DNA of 56,123 nt from an uncultured Parabacteroides sp. (GTDB lineage Bacteria; Bacteroidota; Bacteroidia; Bacteroidales; Tannerellaceae): the NCBI GenBank assembly GCA_949289155.1, contig CASEMX010000025.1, positions 1-56,123 on the forward strand, given 5' to 3'. Within the stretch, counting starts at the first letter, position 1. Each line of letters starts with the position of its first letter. The translations under genes were made by a program, and so were the position numbers. Below the pieces are notes generated by a model. The model worked only from the letters and a program-made list of their open reading frames with translations, made no database searches and had not been told where the DNA came from. Positions 35,469 through 43,343 of this stretch are shown one piece after another.

Positions 35469-36220
35469 AATACTTCTTGTTTTATTGTTGGTCTTATTTC
35501 TTTTATTATCTCTTCTAAAGTCACGTAGTCTAATGCTTTACCTTCATCATGTAAGCATACGCATACCGTACTCATAAGCCATAGCTCTTCTAATTGCGTG
35601 TAAATAGCCTCCCTAATTTCTTCTTTTAAGAAAGTTTTCGTTGGGAGCTTTTGCTTTTCTAATTGCTCTTTAATGCCCTTGATAAGAGCCTTCCTAATTT
35701 CCTCTTTTAAGAAAGCACGGTCTGCACCAATTAGAAGGAAAATGTATCTTTGAAAATTTAAACCTTGTAAATCCATTTTCTTGATTTTCTGCAAATCATC
35801 CAATAGCTTAGGATTCGTTTTAAGCTTCATCTCACATAGGAAATATTGAGTCTTGACAAACATTCCCTGTGGATCGTGCAATACCAAATCCGGAGAACAT
35901 TGATCCATATCATAGATTTTGTCTCCTTTATGTATTTCACCGCTGAGTACAACATTTTCATTAGAATATTCAGTTGACGGATCTTCCATAATCTTCCTGA
36001 ATTGATGATATAGCTCATAAGCAAAGATTCGTTCATAACGCACATCTTCAATCTTTGTATTTCCATATACATCCATTACATCATATTTGACATAACGAGA
36101 ATTTGCCTGAGCCACTTTCAATGCTGCACGCAAGAAGTCTTGAAAGTATTCCCCGTATTCTATACCCAAATTTTCTTGCTTAATTCTTTCTAAAGTCACA
36201 TTCTTTTCCATCTTCCACAA
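35465..36220 (-). CDS. PD-(D/E)XK nuclease-like protein coupled to the giant surface protein gene
   Basis: A 251-residue cytosolic protein with no signal peptide. I do not recognise a named family. The core looks like a PD-(D/E)XK nuclease: SPDLVLHD with Asp111, followed 19 residues later by CEMKLK with Glu130 and Lys132, and acidic residues upstream (Glu64 and others) that could complete the site. After about residue 168 it is helical and Glu/Lys-rich, with an internal duplication FLKEEIRKA...FLKEEIREA about 35 residues apart. The stop codon overlaps the start of the 1550-residue protein gene by 4 nt (ATGA). A second ATG at 36211 (MEKNVTL) could be the true start. Relatives may be transposon-type PD-(D/E)XK proteins, but no mobile element ends are seen here. 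Function unknown. Confidence 0.65.
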   Translation of the reverse strand: MWKMEKNVTLERIKQENLGIEYGEYFQDFLRAALKVAQANSRYVKYDVMDVYGNTKIEDVRYERIFAYELYHQFRKIMEDPSTEYSNENVVLSGEIHKGDKIYDMDQCSPDLVLHDPQGMFVKTQYFLCEMKLKTNPKLLDDLQKIKKMDLQGLNFQRYIFLLIGADRAFLKEEIRKALIKGIKEQLEKQKLPTKTFLKEEIREAIYTQLEELWLMSTVCVCLHDEGKALDYVTLEEIIKEIRPTIKQEVL

Positions 36221-36596
36221 ACTTTAGGATTAATAAATTCTTATAGCTATCCCTCCCCCAAAAGGCAGCGAAGCTGTCTAACTATGCTTAACCGTCTGCG
36301 CGAGGCGGAGCTGAGCCTGCGGTTTATAGATTGGACTTCTTCGAAGCCCTCGCTTGTGCGGTCGTGTGCTGCAGGTTCGCTTTGCTCACCCGCAGTTAAG
36401 CATAGTGGCTGCCTCTTCGAGGCGCTTAGCTTTCCCATCTCCCAAACTACTGCGGAGAGTTCGGGAGGCGTGCATTCAATTTATTTATTAACTAACTATT
36501 TACAGTATTATATGCTACGGTTGCCTTCGTAGCCGCAGGGTTGCACGCCTCCGTTCCTCTCGTTAGGCTTTTGGATTGAATATCTTTACCTCTTGA
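36221..36596. other. Structured 376-nt gap with two nested inverted repeats, no gene seen
   Basis: ACTATGCTTAAC (36281-36292) and GTTAAGCATAGT (36395-36406) are perfect 12-bp inverted arms 102 nt apart, with GGCAGC and GCTGCC just outside. A second pair, GGAGGCGTGCA (36464-36474) and TGCACGCCTCC (36542-36552), encloses the hairpin GCTACG/CGTAGC (36514-36533). The GC-rich islands alternate with AT-rich sequence. It lies between two minus-strand genes. It could be a structured RNA, a processed repeat or terminators; nothing decides between these. Confidence 0.55.
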
Positions 36597-37751
36597 TTAT
36601 TCTTCCGGAGATACTTCGGTTACAACCAACTTAGCCATATCCAAGTGGATGGCGTAATAGCTGTGCTTTTCTACAGTAATTGTTGTTTCTGTAGTATGGA
36701 TGTCGAATTGTCCCGGTGTTGATGCTCCTGTAGGTACATCATCATAGCCTTGAATCTTAATATTGCCATTAGGATTAAGTGCATATTTACCATCATTCTC
36801 CGGAACTTCTGTTGCAATGTTAAACGAGATTTGCACCTTGCCATCTTCTGTTGGCTTTAATGTAACTGTACCTGCATAGTGAGGATTCGTAGTATCACTT
36901 ATTGTCAATGGGTCATTTTTGTCGTTCCCTGCGCATAATACAACTGTTGTCTCTTCATCATTATAAGCTATATAATATGCCCAGTTAGTGCCAAAATGAG
37001 TTCCATTGGCATCCTTTGCCCAAGCGGTTTCGCTACCTTCATAGCTATATTCATACTGAGTCTCTTCTTCCGGCGTTTCTTCAGGGAAGGTTATGCAATA
37101 GTTATCGATGTACATCGACCAGTTGCCGCCACCATTGCTATTGCCATTGCCTTTGCCATTCTTCTTTTCGTCCTTATTGACAAAGTTGGTTCCATTGCCC
37201 CAAGCGGTTTCGCTTTGTCCGTCCTTCGATACCTCTGCATGAAGGGCAATTACCGGACATACTGTGCCTGAAGTAGCGGTTGCTTTGTCATATTCCAAGC
37301 CGAAGCCTGCATACAGTTCTTCTAAAGAAAACTCATACGTCTTCGGTCCGTTTGTTTCCGTAATTGCCGGATTTAAATCTTCATTGATAGGGAACTGTCC
37401 GTTCTTAGGTGAGCCGTTCTTGTTTACATAGCCGTTGTCTGGGTCTAACAATACATCTTTCGGACCGACGAACATGTGTATGTGCGACATTTCCCAGCCG
37501 TTCTGCATCTGGACTTGTACATACACGTTCTCATAATCGTTCCAAATCATTACATCTCCCGCATCGTTGTGCTGCCCGGCGAGGAGGTCAACGGTAGTCA
37601 ATCCGTATTGTTCACCAGCGGCAATCGTTCTGGTTGCCAAAGCACCGGATTGGATATCAACAGTGCTTTCCATCTCGTCGCTACATGAGGTGAGCGACAA
37701 TCCCATAGCAGCTATCGCTGCCATAGAATAAGTAAAAATTCTCTTTGTCAT
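36597..37751 (-). CDS. Hypothetical surface lipoprotein with two repeats of an AWG-GT-F-NW-Y motif
   Basis: A 384-residue lipoprotein; the start at 37751 gives MTKRIFTYSMAAIAAMGL and the lipobox LTSC. The mature protein is acidic and beta-rich. A segment of the form ETAWGNGTNF...GGNWSMYIDN occurs at about residues 186-221 and again as ETAWAKDANGTHFGTNWAYY at about 245-265, which suggests a duplicated domain. Between them a Gly/Asn/Lys-rich stretch (KNGKGNGNSNGGGNW) and EETPEEETQ act as linkers. The AW-GT-F-W-Y pattern recurs in Bacteroidales surface lipoproteins of unknown function, as far as I recall. Its product may be displayed together with the neighbouring giant surface protein. Upstream lies a long transcribed leader with its own promoter. 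Confidence 0.75.
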   Translation of the reverse strand: MTKRIFTYSMAAIAAMGLSLTSCSDEMESTVDIQSGALATRTIAAGEQYGLTTVDLLAGQHNDAGDVMIWNDYENVYVQVQMQNGWEMSHIHMFVGPKDVLLDPDNGYVNKNGSPKNGQFPINEDLNPAITETNGPKTYEFSLEELYAGFGLEYDKATATSGTVCPVIALHAEVSKDGQSETAWGNGTNFVNKDEKKNGKGNGNSNGGGNWSMYIDNYCITFPEETPEEETQYEYSYEGSETAWAKDANGTHFGTNWAYYIAYNDEETTVVLCAGNDKNDPLTISDTTNPHYAGTVTLKPTEDGKVQISFNIATEVPENDGKYALNPNGNIKIQGYDDVPTGASTPGQFDIHTTETTITVEKHSYYAIHLDMAKLVVTEVSPEE

Positions 37752-37826
37752 AATATGATACAATTTAGTTAGTATTAAAATTTCTGCCTATTCAGCATTT
37801 ACGACCAACTAAACCAAACGATTATA

Positions 37827-38093
37827 CAAAAAGAAAGTGCGGGTTGGTTGTTTATTATCAAAAGAAAGGCATCGCCAAACGCCCACATGACCGATAATGA
37901 AACAACAGCCCGCACTCTATGCTGTAGGATATACCTTTCCCTTTCCGGTAAGTGTACAGCATGAGTGCAAGCATCTATGTTTATTATTCCGATCATGTAA
38001 AAAAATTTGGCGATTTTTTCTTTTGGAATAATATCGTAAATGCTATAACTCAATATGTCCTTCCTGAGGAATCCGCTGATTCCCACGTGGAAT
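37827..38093 (-). ncRNA. Candidate small RNA or attenuated leader upstream of the surface lipoprotein gene
   Basis: On the minus strand a consensus promoter (see the 38099-38129 entry) would start a transcript near 38092. It contains a hairpin with arms TACAGCAT.GAGTGC (37955-37968) and GCACTCTATGCTGTA (37912-37926). A second long imperfect hairpin joins 37893-37916 to 37836-37859 (CCCGCACT with AGTGCGGG, and a GATAAT/ATTATC end). This is followed on the minus strand by TTTCTTTTTG. The second hairpin is therefore a likely intrinsic terminator 75 nt before the lipoprotein start. The two hairpins share 37912-37916, so they compete for a few bases. It may be an independent RNA of about 265 nt or a leader controlling the lipoprotein gene. 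No known RNA family was recognised. Confidence 0.5.
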
Positions 38094-38098
38094 TGCGA

Positions 38099-38129
38099 CA
38101 AAGGTATGTATCTTGAAGGAATTATCAAA
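38099..38129 (-). promoter_or_regulatory. Bacteroidota-type promoter reading towards the surface lipoprotein gene
   Basis: Minus-strand TTTG (38126-38129) and TACCTTTG (38099-38106) are exactly 19 bp apart, a full match to TTTG-N19-TAnnTTTG. The start of transcription would be near 38092, about 340 nt ahead of the lipoprotein start codon. Confidence 0.75.
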
Positions 38130-38238
38130 AGAAAAATAAAAAATATTTCGGGATATTTATCGAAAAGGGATAATGCTATATATATAATATGGTATAACTT
38201 TCTCCGCGTTGCTTTTTCCTTTCCCTATCGTAGCGTCC

Positions 38239-38336
38239 GAAAACTACTTACTAAGTAGTCGCTTGTCTACTTACTAAGCTGTCGCTCGTCTACTTACTAA
38301 GTTGAGGGGGGTACTACTTAGTAAGTAGTTTTTTGC
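38239..38336. repeat. CTACTTACTAAG element, copy 1: inverted palindromic arms round two 23-bp units
   Basis: The outer arms are ACTACTTACTAAGTAGT (38243-38259) and ACTACTTAGTAAGTAGT (38313-38329), each itself a palindrome, with A-rich and T-rich ends (GAAAACT, AGTTTTTTGC). Between them are two units of about 23 bp, each with CTACTTACTAAG followed by a TGTCGCTCGT-like half. A further partial copy (GCTTACTAAGC) lies just outside at 38339-38350. A related element with the same arms lies at 54523-54624. No gene. Confidence 0.85.
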
Positions 38337-38444
38337 CTGCTTACTAAGCTTTCAACGACCTGTTCCCTATCATGATATACACCTCGGCCATATGCATTAT
38401 TGTGGCCTATATATATTATGGTATAAAAAGGAAAGGACAAATTG

Positions 38445-38464
38445 CCGTAGGCTTCAGCCTACGG
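38445..38464. other. Short perfect hairpin CCGTAGGC/GCCTACGG
   Basis: Eight base pairs round a 4-nt loop (TTCA), in the AT-rich region about 110 nt before the ilv promoter. No T run follows on either strand, so it is not clearly a terminator. Confidence 0.5.
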
Positions 38465-38571
38465 ACAGGGGGAAGATGAGGGGGAGCAGGTGGGGATATT
38501 GATAAAATGCAAGTAGAATGAAGGTTGAGATTTATATTTGAAAGAAAATAGAATATTTTTCTTTTAAATTC

Positions 38572-38602
38572 TTTGCAGATTAGAATTATTATCCTACATT
38601 TG
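38572..38602 (+). promoter_or_regulatory. Bacteroidota-type promoter of the ilv operon
   Basis: TTTG at 38572-38575 and TACATTTG at 38595-38602 are exactly 19 bp apart, matching TTTG-N19-TAnnTTTG. Transcription would begin near 38609, about 25 nt before the leader peptide start at 38633 and 210 nt before ilvD. Confidence 0.85.
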
Positions 38603-38632
38603 CAACGTCGAAACAAAAATTAAAAGAAAAAG

Positions 38633-38692
38633 ATGTTGAACAACGCATTGCATATTATTCTTGTCGTGAGCTTGCTAATTATTAGCCGGTAA
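38633..38692 (+). CDS. Branched-chain-rich leader peptide controlling the ilv operon
   Basis: A 19-codon frame, MLNNALHIILVVSLLIISR, ends in TAA at 38690-38692. Eleven of its 19 codons are for Leu (5), Ile (4) or Val (2), including two Ile-Ile pairs and one Val-Val. AAAAGAAAAAG precedes the start, a Bacteroidota-style A-rich start region. It sits between a consensus promoter and an intrinsic terminator in front of the branched-chain biosynthetic operon. Position and composition match the regulatory leader peptides of ilv operons in enteric bacteria. The function is inferred from this layout; the peptide itself resembles none that I can name. Confidence 0.85.
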   Translation: MLNNALHIILVVSLLIISR

Positions 38693-38769
38693 GGAGAAAG
38701 GTATGCAAGATGCGATATATCTTAGGAAATATTTCTTACAGCCTTTCTCCTGACGAGAAAGGCTTTTTT
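38693..38769 (+). promoter_or_regulatory. Transcription attenuator of the ilv operon (antiterminator and terminator)
   Basis: GCCTTTCTC (38741-38749) pairs with GAGAAAGGC (38755-38763) round a short loop and is followed by six T (38764-38769): an intrinsic terminator 52 nt before ilvD. GGAGAAAGG (38693-38701), directly after the leader stop codon, is a perfect complement of CCTTTCTCC (38742-38750) and can form the competing antiterminator. A ribosome that finishes the leader would cover 38693-38701 and let the terminator form. A ribosome held at the Ile/Leu/Val codons would leave it free. This is the usual logic of attenuation by amino acid supply. Confidence 0.85.
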
Positions 38770-38820
38770 CTTTCAAAAGGGATATTTCCGGATGAATAAA
38801 ATAGGGAGATAAAAAGGAAC

Positions 38821-40650
38821 ATGAAGAATCCGTTAAGAAGCTCGTACAGTACCGAAGGTCGGAGGATGGCGGGGGCACGCGCCCTGTGGTGTGCCAATGG
38901 AATGAAAAAGGAGCAATTCGGCAAGCCGATTATTGCCATCGTCAATTCGTTTACCCAGTTTGTGCCGGGGCATGTGCACCTGCATGAGGTGGGGCAATTG
39001 GTCAAGGCGGAGATAGAAAAGCTGGGATGCTTTGCCGCCGAGTTCAATACGATAGCCATCGACGACGGGATTGCGATGGGGCACGACGGAATGCTTTATT
39101 CCTTGCCTTCGCGCGACATTATTGCGGATAGCGTGGAATATATGGTGAATGCGCACAAGGCGGACGCGATGGTGTGCATCAGCAATTGCGATAAGATTAC
39201 GCCGGGGATGCTGATGGCGGCAATGCGCCTGAATATCCCGACGGTATTCGTGTCGGGCGGACCGATGGAGGCGGGCGAATGGAACGGCAGGCATCTGGAC
39301 TTAATCGACGCCATGATAGAGGCGGCAGATACCTCGGTGAGCGACGAACAGATAGCGGAAGTAGAACGCCATGCCTGCCCGGGATGCGGGTGTTGTTCGG
39401 GTATGTTTACCGCCAACTCGATGAATTGCCTCAACGAAGCCATCGGCTTGGCATTGCCGGGAAACGGTACGGTTGTAGCGACCCACAAGAATCGCCTGCA
39501 ATTGTTCAAGGATGCAGCGAAACTCATCGTAGAGAATGCCTATAAATATTACCGGGATGGGGATGATTCGGTACTCCCCCGAAGCATAGCCACGCGGCAA
39601 GCTTTCCTGAATGCGATGTCATTGGATATCGCCATGGGCGGCTCGACCAATACGGTGCTTCACCTGTTGGCGATAGCACACGAAGCGGAAGCGGACTTCA
39701 CGATGGACGATATCGATAAGCTCTCGCGCAAGATTCCGTGCCTTTGCAAAGTTGCCCCGAATACGCAAACTTATCATGTACAAGATGTGAACCGTGCGGG
39801 AGGTATCCTTTCCATCATGAATGAATTGCTCAAAGCCGGGCTGGTAGAGGGCGCGGCTAAGCGTGTCGATGGAAAGACGCTGGCGGAAGCGGCAAAGCAA
39901 TATGCGATTACCTCTCCGGAGATTAGCGAAGAGGCATTGAAGATATACAAGAGTGCTCCGGGAAACCAGTTCTGCATCACGATGGGTGCGCAAGAGAACT
40001 ATTATAAGGAATTGGATACCGACCGTACCTCCGGGTGCATCCGCGACGTAGCCCATGCCTATTCGAAGGATGGCGGCTTGGCGGTATTGAAAGGGAATAT
40101 CGCACAGGACGGGTGCGTGGTCAAGACCGCCGGCGTAGATGAAAGCATCTGGAAGTTCACGGGTCCGGCAAAGGTATTCGACTCGCAAGAGGCGGCATGC
40201 GAAGGTATCTTGGGCGGAAAGGTACAATCGGGCGACGTGGTGGTCATCAATTACGAAGGACCGAAGGGCGGACCCGGAATGCAGGAGATGCTCTATCCGA
40301 CCTCTTACATCAAGAGCCGCCATTTAGGGAAAGAGTGTGCATTGATTACCGATGGGCGTTTCAGCGGAGGGACATCGGGCTTGTCTATCGGGCATATCTC
40401 TCCGGAGGCAGCTGCAGGTGGAAACATCGGATTGGTCAAGGATGGAGACATCATCGAGATAGATATCCCGAACCGAAGCATCAATGTGCAGCTTACGGAA
40501 GAGGAATTGGGCGAACGCCGGAAAGCAGAAGAGGCACGTGGCGAGCTCGCCTTTACTCCCCCATTCCGCCAACGCGAAGTATCAAAGGCATTGAAAGCAT
40601 ATAGTAAAATGGTATCATCCGCCGATAAAGGAGGAGTAAGGATTGTATAA
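38821..40650 (+). CDS. ilvD: Dihydroxy-acid dehydratase
   Basis: Iron-sulfur dehydratase that makes 2-keto-isovalerate and 2-keto-3-methylvalerate, the penultimate step of valine and isoleucine synthesis. The 609-residue protein has the cluster-binding cysteines in [10 protein letters not shown] (Cys123) and [18 protein letters not shown], and the family segments [10 protein letters not shown] and [21 protein letters not shown]. The start [23 protein letters not shown] is normal for the family, cited here only as [18 protein letters not shown] precedes the ATG. It is the first structural gene after the attenuator and ends 4 nt before the ilvB start. Confidence 0.97.
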   Translation: MKNPLRSSYSTEGRRMAGARALWCANGMKKEQFGKPIIAIVNSFTQFVPGHVHLHEVGQLVKAEIEKLGCFAAEFNTIAIDDGIAMGHDGMLYSLPSRDIIADSVEYMVNAHKADAMVCISNCDKITPGMLMAAMRLNIPTVFVSGGPMEAGEWNGRHLDLIDAMIEAADTSVSDEQIAEVERHACPGCGCCSGMFTANSMNCLNEAIGLALPGNGTVVATHKNRLQLFKDAAKLIVENAYKYYRDGDDSVLPRSIATRQAFLNAMSLDIAMGGSTNTVLHLLAIAHEAEADFTMDDIDKLSRKIPCLCKVAPNTQTYHVQDVNRAGGILSIMNELLKAGLVEGAAKRVDGKTLAEAAKQYAITSPEISEEALKIYKSAPGNQFCITMGAQENYYKELDTDRTSGCIRDVAHAYSKDGGLAVLKGNIAQDGCVVKTAGVDESIWKFTGPAKVFDSQEAACEGILGGKVQSGDVVVINYEGPKGGPGMQEMLYPTSYIKSRHLGKECALITDGRFSGGTSGLSIGHISPEAAAGGNIGLVKDGDIIEIDIPNRSINVQLTEEELGERRKAEEARGELAFTPPFRQREVSKALKAYSKMVSSADKGGVRIV

Positions 40651-40654
40651 GATT

Positions 40655-42358
40655 ATGGAAATGAATAAAGATAGAATTACAGGTTCAGAGGCATTGATGC
40701 GCTCATTGGAGCATGAGGGCGTCCAGACGATATTCGGATATCCGGGCGGAGCCATCATGCCGGTGTTCGATGCACTCTATGACCACCGGGACCGGTTGAA
40801 CCATATCTTGGTGCGTCACGAACAAGGGGCTGCCCACGCGGCACAAGGATTTGCCCGCGTATCGGGAAAGGTAGGCGTATGTTTGGTGACCAGCGGACCG
40901 GGTGCGACGAACACCATCACGGGAATAGCCGATGCCATGATTGATAGTACGCCGATAGTGGTTATCGCCGGCCAGGTAGGTGCGGGATTCTTAGGAACGG
41001 ATGCTTTTCAGGAGGTGGACTTGGTGGGTGTTACCCAGCCTATCACCAAATGGAGTTATCAAATCCGCCGGGCGGAAGATGTGGCATGGGCGGTATCGCG
41101 TGCGTTCTATATCGCCCGGAGCGGACGACCGGGACCTGTCGTACTGGACTTCACCAAGAACGCCCAGACGGAAGAGACCGATTATGAACCGGTAACGGTC
41201 GATTTTATCCGGAGCTATGACCCTGACCCGGAAATAGACCGGAAGGCGATAGGCGAAGCGGTAGCCTTGATTAACGAATCGAAGAAGCCCTTTGTCCTTG
41301 TGGGGCAAGGCGTGGAATTGGGCAATGCGCAAGCCGAGTTGAGAGCGTTTGTGGAGAAAGCGGATATCCCTTGCGGATGTACCCTGTTGGGACTCTCGGC
41401 ATTACCCTCCGCACACCGGCTGAACAAAGGGATGCTGGGCATGCACGGGAACTTAGGTCCGAACGTGAAGACCAACGAGTGCGATGTATTGATAGCCGTG
41501 GGCATGCGTTTCGATGACCGGGTCACGGGGAAACTGGAAACCTACGCCAAGCAAGCGAAGATTATCCATTTGGATATCGACCCTTCGGAGATAGGGAAGA
41601 ACGTGCCGGTCGATGTGCCGGTATTGGGGGATTGCAAGAAGACATTGGCTTTGCTCACCGAATTGGTCCAGAAGAATACGCATACGGAATGGATTGATAG
41701 CTTCCATTCGTATGAAGAGACGGAATACAATCAGGTCATCCAGCGGGAGGTATCCCCGGGAGAGGGTCCGTTGAACATGGGCGAGGTGGTCCATGCCGTG
41801 AGCGAAGCGGTCAAGAATGATGCAATATTAGTGACGGATGTAGGCCAGAACCAGATGATGGCATGCCGTTATTTCAAGTTCACGCAACAACGGAGCATCG
41901 TTACCTCCGGAGGAATGGGGACGATGGGATTCGGGCTCCCGGCGGCTATCGGAGCCACCTTCGGGCGTCCGGACCGCACGGTATGCGTCTTCATGGGCGA
42001 TGGCGGATTGCAAATGACCATGCAGGAGTTAGGGACCGTCATGGAACAGAAAGCCCCGGTAAAGATTATCCTCTTGAACAATAACTATCTGGGCAATGTA
42101 CGCCAATGGCAAGCCATGTTCTTCAACCGGCGCTATTCGTTTACGCCCATGATGAATCCGGATTATATGCAGATAGCGAAAGCTTACGGTATCCCTTCGC
42201 GCCGGATGATGGAGCGTGCCGAACTGGATGAAGCCATCCGGGAGATGCTGGATACCGACGGCCCGTTCTTATTAGAGGCTTGTGTGATAGAAGAGGGCAA
42301 TGTCCTCCCGATGACGCCCCCGGGCTATTCGGTCAATCAGATGTTGTTGGAATGTTGA
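40655..42358 (+). CDS. ilvB: Acetolactate synthase large subunit
   Basis: Thiamine-diphosphate enzyme that condenses pyruvate with pyruvate or 2-ketobutyrate, the first common step of branched-chain synthesis. The start at 40655 (MEMNKDRITG) gives 567 residues; a TTG at 40643 would overlap ilvD. FGYPGGAIMP, the cofactor-activating Glu56 in VRHEQGAAHAAQGFAR, and the ThDP/Mg motif GDGGLQMTMQELGT with LLNNNYLG are all present. The small-subunit gene ilvN follows after 174 nt filled by a GGAGTTA-type repeat. Confidence 0.97.
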   Translation: MEMNKDRITGSEALMRSLEHEGVQTIFGYPGGAIMPVFDALYDHRDRLNHILVRHEQGAAHAAQGFARVSGKVGVCLVTSGPGATNTITGIADAMIDSTPIVVIAGQVGAGFLGTDAFQEVDLVGVTQPITKWSYQIRRAEDVAWAVSRAFYIARSGRPGPVVLDFTKNAQTEETDYEPVTVDFIRSYDPDPEIDRKAIGEAVALINESKKPFVLVGQGVELGNAQAELRAFVEKADIPCGCTLLGLSALPSAHRLNKGMLGMHGNLGPNVKTNECDVLIAVGMRFDDRVTGKLETYAKQAKIIHLDIDPSEIGKNVPVDVPVLGDCKKTLALLTELVQKNTHTEWIDSFHSYEETEYNQVIQREVSPGEGPLNMGEVVHAVSEAVKNDAILVTDVGQNQMMACRYFKFTQQRSIVTSGGMGTMGFGLPAAIGATFGRPDRTVCVFMGDGGLQMTMQELGTVMEQKAPVKIILLNNNYLGNVRQWQAMFFNRRYSFTPMMNPDYMQIAKAYGIPSRRMMERAELDEAIREMLDTDGPFLLEACVIEEGNVLPMTPPGYSVNQMLLEC

Positions 42359-42359
42359 A

Positions 42360-42530
42360 ATAAATAGGAGTTAATGGAGTTATAGGAGTTATCATTCCGC
42401 TGCGCTCCATTAGGAGTTAAAGCCAATAGTTTTAGATGGTATCATCAAAATATAAACAAAGGGTATCGGCTCTAACTCCTGTGCGAAGCACTAACTCCCT
42501 TTAACTTCTCTAACTGCTTCAAATATAGAA
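42360..42530. repeat. GGAGTTA-type repeat, ilvB-ilvN gap
   Basis: TAGGAGTTAATGGAGTTATAGG and TCCATTAGGAGTTAAAGCC on the left, cited in part as GGAGTTAAAGCC, face GGCTCTAACTCC and CTTTAACTTC on the right. They enclose the conserved core TTTTAGATGGTATCATC then AAAATATAAACAAAG. It shares long stretches with 43127-43292 and partly with 44095-44238, so one element is present three times in the operon. No coding capacity. Confidence 0.85.
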
Positions 42531-42532
42531 AT

Positions 42533-43093
42533 ATGGACAAAACATTATATACGATTATCGTTCATTCGGAGAATATCGCCGGAATCTTGAACCAGATTAC
42601 CGCGGTATTCACACGCCGCCAGATTAATATCGAGAGCCTGAATGTATCTGCCTCTTCGATTAAAGGCGTGCATAAATATACGATTACCTGCTGGACGACT
42701 CCGGATATCATAGAAAAAGTCGTGAAGCAAATCGAAAAGAAAATGGATGTTATCCAAGCGCATTACTTTACGGATAAGGAAATCTTCCAACGCGAAGTGG
42801 CGTTGTATAAGGTTTCGACTCCCGAATTCCAGAACAACCCGGAAGCGTCGAAGATTATCCGCCGGTATAGTGCGCACATCGTAGAGGTGAACCCGATATT
42901 CTCTATCGTCGAGATGGTCGGCATGAGCGATGAAATCACCTCTTTGTATCAGGACTTGAAATCCGTGAATTGCGTCCTCCAGTTCGTACGTTCGGGACGG
43001 GTGGCGGTATCAACCAGTTGCTTCGAACGGGTAAACGAGTACTTGGCGCATCGGGAAGAAAGGTATCAGAAAGAAAAGGTAGTTAGAAGTTAG
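42533..43093 (+). CDS. ilvN: Acetolactate synthase small (regulatory) subunit
   Basis: Regulatory subunit that binds valine and stabilises IlvB. The 186-residue protein has an N-terminal ACT domain (about residues 3-78: YTIIVHSENIAGILNQITAVF, cited here as SENIAGILNQITAVF) and a C-terminal domain with SKIIRRYSAHIVEVNP and ISIVEMVGMSDEI-like sequence. The length fits the longer bacterial form. It lies between two copies of the GGAGTTA repeat and is followed after 250 nt by the thioesterase gene. Confidence 0.95.
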   Translation: MDKTLYTIIVHSENIAGILNQITAVFTRRQINIESLNVSASSIKGVHKYTITCWTTPDIIEKVVKQIEKKMDVIQAHYFTDKEIFQREVALYKVSTPEFQNNPEASKIIRRYSAHIVEVNPIFSIVEMVGMSDEITSLYQDLKSVNCVLQFVRSGRVAVSTSCFERVNEYLAHREERYQKEKVVRS

Positions 43094-43340
43094 GAGTTGG
43101 TAGTTAGGAGGGACAGGGTCTGCCCTGATTAGGAGTAAAAAAGGAGTTAAAGATGTTATCATTCCGCTTTGCTTCATTAGGAGTTAATGCCAATAGCTTT
43201 AGATGGTATCATCAAAATATAAACAAAGAGTATCGGCTCTAACTCCTTTAACTCCTGTGTGAAACACTAACTCCCTTTAACTCCTTAACAAGGAAGCCAA
43301 CTACTAACTACTAACTACTAACTACCATCAAATATAACAT
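43094..43340. repeat. GGAGTTA-type repeat plus AGTTAG/ACTAAC inverted repeat, ilvN-thioesterase gap
   Basis: At the edges TAGTTAGAAGTTAGGAGTTGG (43080-43102, partly inside the end of ilvN; cited in part as GTTAGGAGTTGG) faces CTACTAACTACTAACTACC (43303-43326). Inside, the GGAGTTA-type element runs from about 43127 to 43292 with the core TTTAGATGGTATCATC. It is therefore a composite of two repeat families. No gene. Confidence 0.8.
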
Positions 43341-43343
43341 GTA

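Noticed and set aside
36284-36532. 82-codon plus-strand frame in the structured gap
   Set aside because: It follows the inverted repeats, has no start signals and resembles no protein.
37799-38128. 109-codon minus-strand frame upstream of the surface lipoprotein
   Set aside because: Its start lies inside the predicted promoter, upstream of the transcription start, and its sequence is better explained by the hairpins of a leader or small RNA.
38181-38427. Two copies of an ATATATA...ATGGTATAA stretch near 38174-38192 and 38410-38427 as a possible direct repeat
   Set aside because: Short, very AT-rich and without flanking symmetry; likely chance or a decayed repeat.
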